Source: Algoriphagus aquimarinus
GTDB taxonomy: Bacteria > Bacteroidota > Bacteroidia > Cytophagales > Cyclobacteriaceae
Assembly: GCF_007997215.1 (NCBI RefSeq)
Contig: NZ_VORW01000025.1
Span: forward strand, 1 to 57,128
Length of the DNA stretch: 57,128 nt
Reading direction: 5' to 3'
Below the pieces are notes generated by a model, which worked only from the letters and a program-made list of their open reading frames with translations, was not told the origin of the DNA and did no database searches. This document shows, one piece after another, positions 56,001-57,128 of the stretch; the stretch's first letter is position 1; each line of letters begins with the position of its first letter. The position numbers were made by a program, and so were the translations under genes.

Positions 56001-57127
56001 TTTAACTGATTGTTGAGATAAATGCCTCTAAAACCTATTTCGTTTAGTGTATTCCCGCTTACTAGTGTTCCTGACATTCGGTTATTACTACCATTCGAGG
56101 TGATATAAATACCGTAAACTCCCCCCGTTATCGTGTTATTTAAAACCCGGATATTTTGACCAAATGAAGGAGCAATATCAAGCGCCTTCTTTGAAGTACT
56201 GGTTCCTGTAGAAACTGGGCTTTGTATTTTTAATCCTTCAAAAAGTAAATCTGTTGCCCTATTTCTTACTTGAATAACCTGAGCTATTCCAGAAGTTTCA
56301 AAAGTCAGATTCCTAAAAATATAATGTTCACCATTATCAAGTTTCAAGGTATAGTCCACCGTATGGCTGATTAATACTAGGTCTGGATTTTCATTTGCTG
56401 ATTCAAAAGTGATGGTAAAAGTATCGGAGGTACCTGAAACCGATCCCAAATTAACTTGTCCAGTGTAAGTACCATCAGCGATTAAAAAACGGACCGCTCC
56501 TGCAATTCCATTTAGCGTCAAAGCTTCTGAAGCAGCTGCAAAAGAAGTGAAGTTTCGTGCCCCACTTCCAGCAGGATCAAGTGTATAATCCCCTATCAAA
56601 GGTTCCCCTGCTATCGCAAATTCATTTGCCCCAATACTTACTGGAGCTGTTCTAGGATTGCCATCGATATCTACAGACACAACCTGCGTAAGATCAACTC
56701 CAGCTTCTGTTAAACTTGGGCTTTGGGCTAATAAATCGGTAGCAGAAACATACTGCGGGTCTACATTTAAAGAATTTGTGTCTTTATTAGATGCGGTTTT
56801 CCAAGCTGTTAAATCTGAAACGTTGCTGGTTAACCATCTTCCCAGATAAACACCTGAGGTAAAAAAGTCATTGTAATCCATCTCATCCAAACCAGTCGAG
56901 TTGGCCACGTTCACCGCATAACCCGTGTTCGACTTGAAGATGTTGTTCTTGATTTTATTGCCTGCTGCTCCCGAACCACTGTAATAAAGCCCCTGAGCTC
57001 CGCCTGTCGTATTGATGTTGTTATGGTAAAAACTCTGGTACTGGTTGGCGGCAAAGTACACCGAATAGCTACCCGCCTTCGAATGAATATGGTTGTTGGC
57101 AATCAAAGCTGGTGAGCCTGCTGTGGC
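47009..57127 (-). CDS. Giant modular T9SS-secreted surface protein (5' end outside window)
   Basis: One frame stays open from the right edge to a stop at 47009, over 3370 residues; there is no start inside the window (the codon at 57106 is TTG inside an unbroken frame ...ATAGSPALIANNHIHS). From N to C: parallel beta-helix repeats (57.1-55.4 kb); many CARDB/Ig-like domains (55.3-51.9 kb); an InlB-type B-repeat-like module (51.7-51.5 kb); a SprB-like repeat (51.5-51.3 kb); HYR modules (51.3-48.8 kb); a MopE-type metal-binding stretch with DGDGF, CDDSN, CDGIDNDCDG and DQDGDGYGD (48.8-48.5 kb); a PKD-like domain (48.5-48.3 kb); a post-COAP-1-like domain (GGGTIWSPKGAYLQD, 48.2-47.6 kb); and a T9SS type A sorting domain starting VYPNPATTETNVKIDI. 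It is probably a cell-surface adhesin, gliding or matrix protein. Confidence 0.93.
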   Translation of the reverse strand, partial: ATAGSPALIANNHIHSKAGSYSVYFAANQYQSFYHNNINTTGGAQGLYYSGSGAAGNKIKNNIFKSNTGYAVNVANSTGLDEMDYNDFFTSGVYLGRWLTSNVSDLTAWKTASNKDTNSLNVDPQYVSATDLLAQSPSLTEAGVDLTQVVSVDIDGNPRTAPVSIGANEFAIAGEPLIGDYTLDPAGSGARNFTSFAAASEALTLNGIAGAVRFLIADGTYTGQVNLGSVSGTSDTFTITFESANENPDLVLISHTVDYTLKLDNGEHYIFRNLTFETSGIAQVIQVRNRATDLLFEGLKIQSPVSTGTSTSKKALDIAPSFGQNIRVLNNTITGGVYGIYITSNGSNNRMSGTLVSGNTLNEIGFRGIYLNNQLNPEITGNTLNTSSTEDQISIYAENVSEGLLVKNNRVVSGKGNALRLVNIAGSASISNLVYNNFFYSEGPNRAVYLSTSSYLQFYHNSIWNQSAGAALEYVSGGNNNKFINNIFQSGTGYALKLSTISAIEESNFNNLFTAGSNLGIWGNTIVSNLATWRSTSSKDLNSVTVNSDFFSSSNLIPQNEALAANGFDLTAIVSEDIESNPRTLPVSVGAVEFTAVNGLDISVNEIIDPSSDCTLTAEEAVSIRIENVGTTFAENLVVAFSINGTEIVQETLPVGIVLSPGEIYAYTFTQKADLSSKGDYQIAAYLVGTDENSINDRAEKNITHYPDIVASVTPDQTICKNVTTTLVATGGTSYRWSNGATSSSIIVSPTESTDYSVIVTNGNGCSVELFITVEVADIPTLAFVGDEGYESDFVSPTVGTNETDFVFRVMYSEVNGSLPDSGYPKVVMTSALETLEFSMLEEDAADTDITDGKVYTVTVSGLTNDADWNTQIRASNEGGCFASPLFSNRPLVTTDFLDIAIFANDILFSDDEPAIGETFTITAKITNTSDYLAENFDIYIFDDQTLIKTDQISSVGAQSFTNYSFDYAFTGSGFHEVKVVLDSAQNLLEKNELNNFAIRFYALPEGISVSANTNKSTYVVGENVTITGLASFIGLDPAVTPKVKNAVVRWVVSDGRIRTTYTSSQGTFNTTFSGFPVTGNYTVSGEVDDGRFVKSFGPLAVSVVEDPNITLKPDLVSDISVNFGPRNYFLAGETVTGTAKVINEGDAIAENFVVRYSSCDGLLGEFVVTSLNPGEFIEYPFTTILTTINACSGPNCFVQMIVDPFNQVSEKIEYNNTTTQSFRNYSSTPELSPVIYGNTTFNLEDSYAFSIRVNNNGGISTPSTVNANVYLDGVLFDSRAVPVINRCGAANFSLSNLFTTTEDHVIVVKVDEPIGSGEIVEGDETNNVYTKTITYLPKKPDLRTSNYLLSVSPKLPLPGQSFTITAKFSNNGYTDVLDSFENKFTIVENGIERTETSIYSGGMAKGKIDSVQLVSSIAAYGNHNLSFKTDNLNEIEEVSESNNLATVPLCVDLSPSIISVSGVWRGGFQVYTVQNLYAYIQNTGLFIPNNVNVRFYLDNDLIGETFINEVPSSYTGYGNLVSIPHIFTEAGTFTLKVVVDETGDFTECNETDNSYSKQITINTPGPDLRVLVPYISPSKINPDLGEQINVFVSFDNIGIVPSGPFKVRLNVDGVQLGDDVLVSGVAAGEDGTVAITQPYSSAIGGLKNLEAIIDVEEVLDDANRLNNTAIRSIFVGDAPNLYFEGIVLSSDCPANGELITVDLTVGNEGDIGTEGTLILYHKIGAELQEIGRQQVNVGPKSTEIAIFEVTVLSNTFELYAEISDAYPYEYNLDDNSITKGYCENLQFTLTSSVVGSGLIRRSPNENNFDADSQVVLTAVPAVGWIFKQWLGDASGTSDEVTLTMDSNKDVIAEFEEIFRIDVNITNESCVDAANGKLEVIVFAGTGPYTFELYKEAILISTSSLPLFENLSAGIYEVKVIDSNANIVSEFAEIVVSDLEAPTINVKQNITVYLNDLGSGTLTVAMVENGSVDNCGIAEYYFGDGVSTIDFDCSNVGSENLVNYKVVDTNGNVTTKVVSIIVFDQVLPTITNVPADIVVDNDAGTCDAVVTWTAPDATDNCGIDTFTSNILPGATFPVGETTVTYTATDIHGNEETASFTVTVTDNQLPVITTNGNQNLVTEAGLCEASFTATASAADNCSVGEPTGVRSDELELTDAYPVGETTITWNVSDVNGNAADAVIQTITVTDNQLPEITTNGNKNLVAGVGLCEASFTATASASDNCSVGEPTGVRSDELELTDAYPVGETTITWNVSDVNGNAADAVIQTITVTDNQLPVITTNGNQNLVTEAGLCEASFTATASATDNCSVGDPTGVRSDELELTDAYPVGETTITWNVSDVNGNAADAVIQTITVTDNQLPVITCPADISTTVGFGETGKVINYDLPIATDNCGIASLELISGQATGTFFPLGSTIVIYQATDVSGKIRECSFTVNITESDDNEDPIISDCPSGITVKIDPENCGALVSWTEPTATDNSGSVILTSNLEPGTIFPVGVTTVIYTAIDGAGNEATCSFNVTVTDSEIPVITTNGDQILVAEAGLCEARFTAIVSAADNCSVGEPTGVRSDELELTDAYPVGETTITWNVSDVNGNAANTVIQTITVTDSEKPMITNVPENIVVNNAEGACGAVVSWIEPDASDNCGIETFESNLVNGSVFDVGTTTVTYLAKDIHGNEETVSFTVKVNDAELPTVITRNRTFNINEGETLTLTEQDVNDGSFDNCGILSLMLDKYTFSSLEDGDNIVVLTATDVNGNDNSATAIVTITLNEIDLDGDGFTISEGDCDDSNKTVYPGAPEVCDGIDNDCDGFVDDEDSDAVGLTYYLDQDGDGYGDASNSIESCAVPPGYVANADDCDDSDELKNPGIAGSCNSDPCSEVLEIISISGPLDPNAVNTEIRVSAIVNGSIVEAYWDWDDGTITSITDFNSDFSADHSYVDAGVYQITLFVKDECGREIDRSTDLAVIYDPEGGFVTGGGTIWSPKGAYLQDLNAEGRANFGFVAKYRKGSNKVDGNTEFQFKNGGLNFNSSSYDDMSLVIAGYKALYKGHGTINGQTGYSFMVSTVDGGKKDVTEVDKFRIKIWQSATSEIIYDNQFGASDKDDATTDLTGGSIVIHNPQKGKNKSINSSELVVVNWNTSQKVLENKLAEILIEFPQKTVLWDMDQYDPILEGVQFVEGVLTDLELDGLPENVQVSLLVLEKPSPTDILLSNVIIPIDVAEGDIIAVLETVDSADDIHTYELESDSNFKIEENRLIWKGVEDELNSTTIQISSRDIVGNVFTKEFELFKETQENSVLVYPNPATTETNVKIDISQPSIIHLKVFDATGRLVFEESGDYEKGFIKTIDLRTLSNGLYQIQVQINFQTITRKLIKNN
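50051..50806 (-). repeat. Three tandem 252-bp HYR module copies
   Basis: Within the giant gene the string TTGATTGTCTGTAACAGTAA recurs at 50051, 50303, 50555 and 50807, an exact 252-bp (84-codon) period. Each unit encodes one HYR module with TGVRSDELELTDAYPVGETT and TWNVSDVNGNAADAVIQTIT. Copies differ by a few bases, such as GEP/GDP and VTEAGL/VAGVGL. A fourth, more diverged copy lies apart at ~49300-49560. Confidence 0.93.
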
Positions 57128-57128
57128 G

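Overview
The window comes from a Bacteroidota bacterium, most likely of the Cytophagia / Cyclobacteriaceae type (Algoriphagus-like). This is inferred from SusC/SusD and hybrid two-component (HTCS) genes, a type IX secretion (Por) sorting domain, CRTAC1-type FG-GAP/ASPIC lipoproteins, an Hc1-like small histone, a promoter of the Bacteroidota TTG-N20-TAnnTTTG form, and moderate-to-low GC. No 16S or other taxonomic marker is present, so the genus is not fixed.

Left part (1-10.2 kb) looks accessory. A secreted MBG-repeat surface protein runs off the left edge. Next come a near gene-free stretch, a GNAT acetyltransferase and a decayed GH71/GH99-like (WbsX-like) glycosidase pseudogene. Then a solitary 1783-residue cytosolic protein fuses two alpha/beta-hydrolase (lipase-like) domains to a CHAT caspase-like protease and a helical repeat tail. 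Upstream of it lies a multi-stem REP/BIME-like palindromic element. The CHAT-lipase fusion is the best candidate for an undescribed system (possible defence or regulated-death effector).

Middle part (10.3-35.3 kb) is mainly a polysaccharide utilisation locus read on the minus strand: HTCS sensor-regulator, GH5 endoglucanase, SusC, SusD and surface glycan-binding protein, a terminator, then a CRTAC1-like lipoprotein, a GH9 glucanase and a SIAE-type carbohydrate esterase. On its upstream side, also on the minus strand, is a xylose operon: SGLT-type sodium/sugar symporter, xylulokinase, xylose isomerase. Together they suggest capture of a beta-1,4-glucan/xylose-containing plant polymer (xyloglucan- or xylan-like), periplasmic or surface cleavage, import, and entry of xylose into the pentose phosphate pathway. 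A repeated GGGTAT(T)CAAwTGTT motif with ~22-bp phasing upstream of both susC and the GH5 gene may be the regulator's operator.

Right part (35.3-47 kb) is mostly housekeeping: a class-IV aminotransferase, SdaAB beta subunit, a TolC/HlyD efflux pair, an AccC-DUF1015-Maf operon, an alpha-oxoamine synthase (sphingolipid or sulfonolipid base synthesis), a 58-residue histone-H1-like protein missed by size-limited gene calling, and an M1 aminopeptidase. From 47 kb to the right edge is one giant (>3370 residues) modular secreted protein with beta-helix, CARDB-like, SprB, HYR and MopE-type metal-binding modules and a C-terminal T9SS signal; its 5' end is outside the window.

No tRNA, rRNA, CRISPR array, IS element or replication origin was seen.
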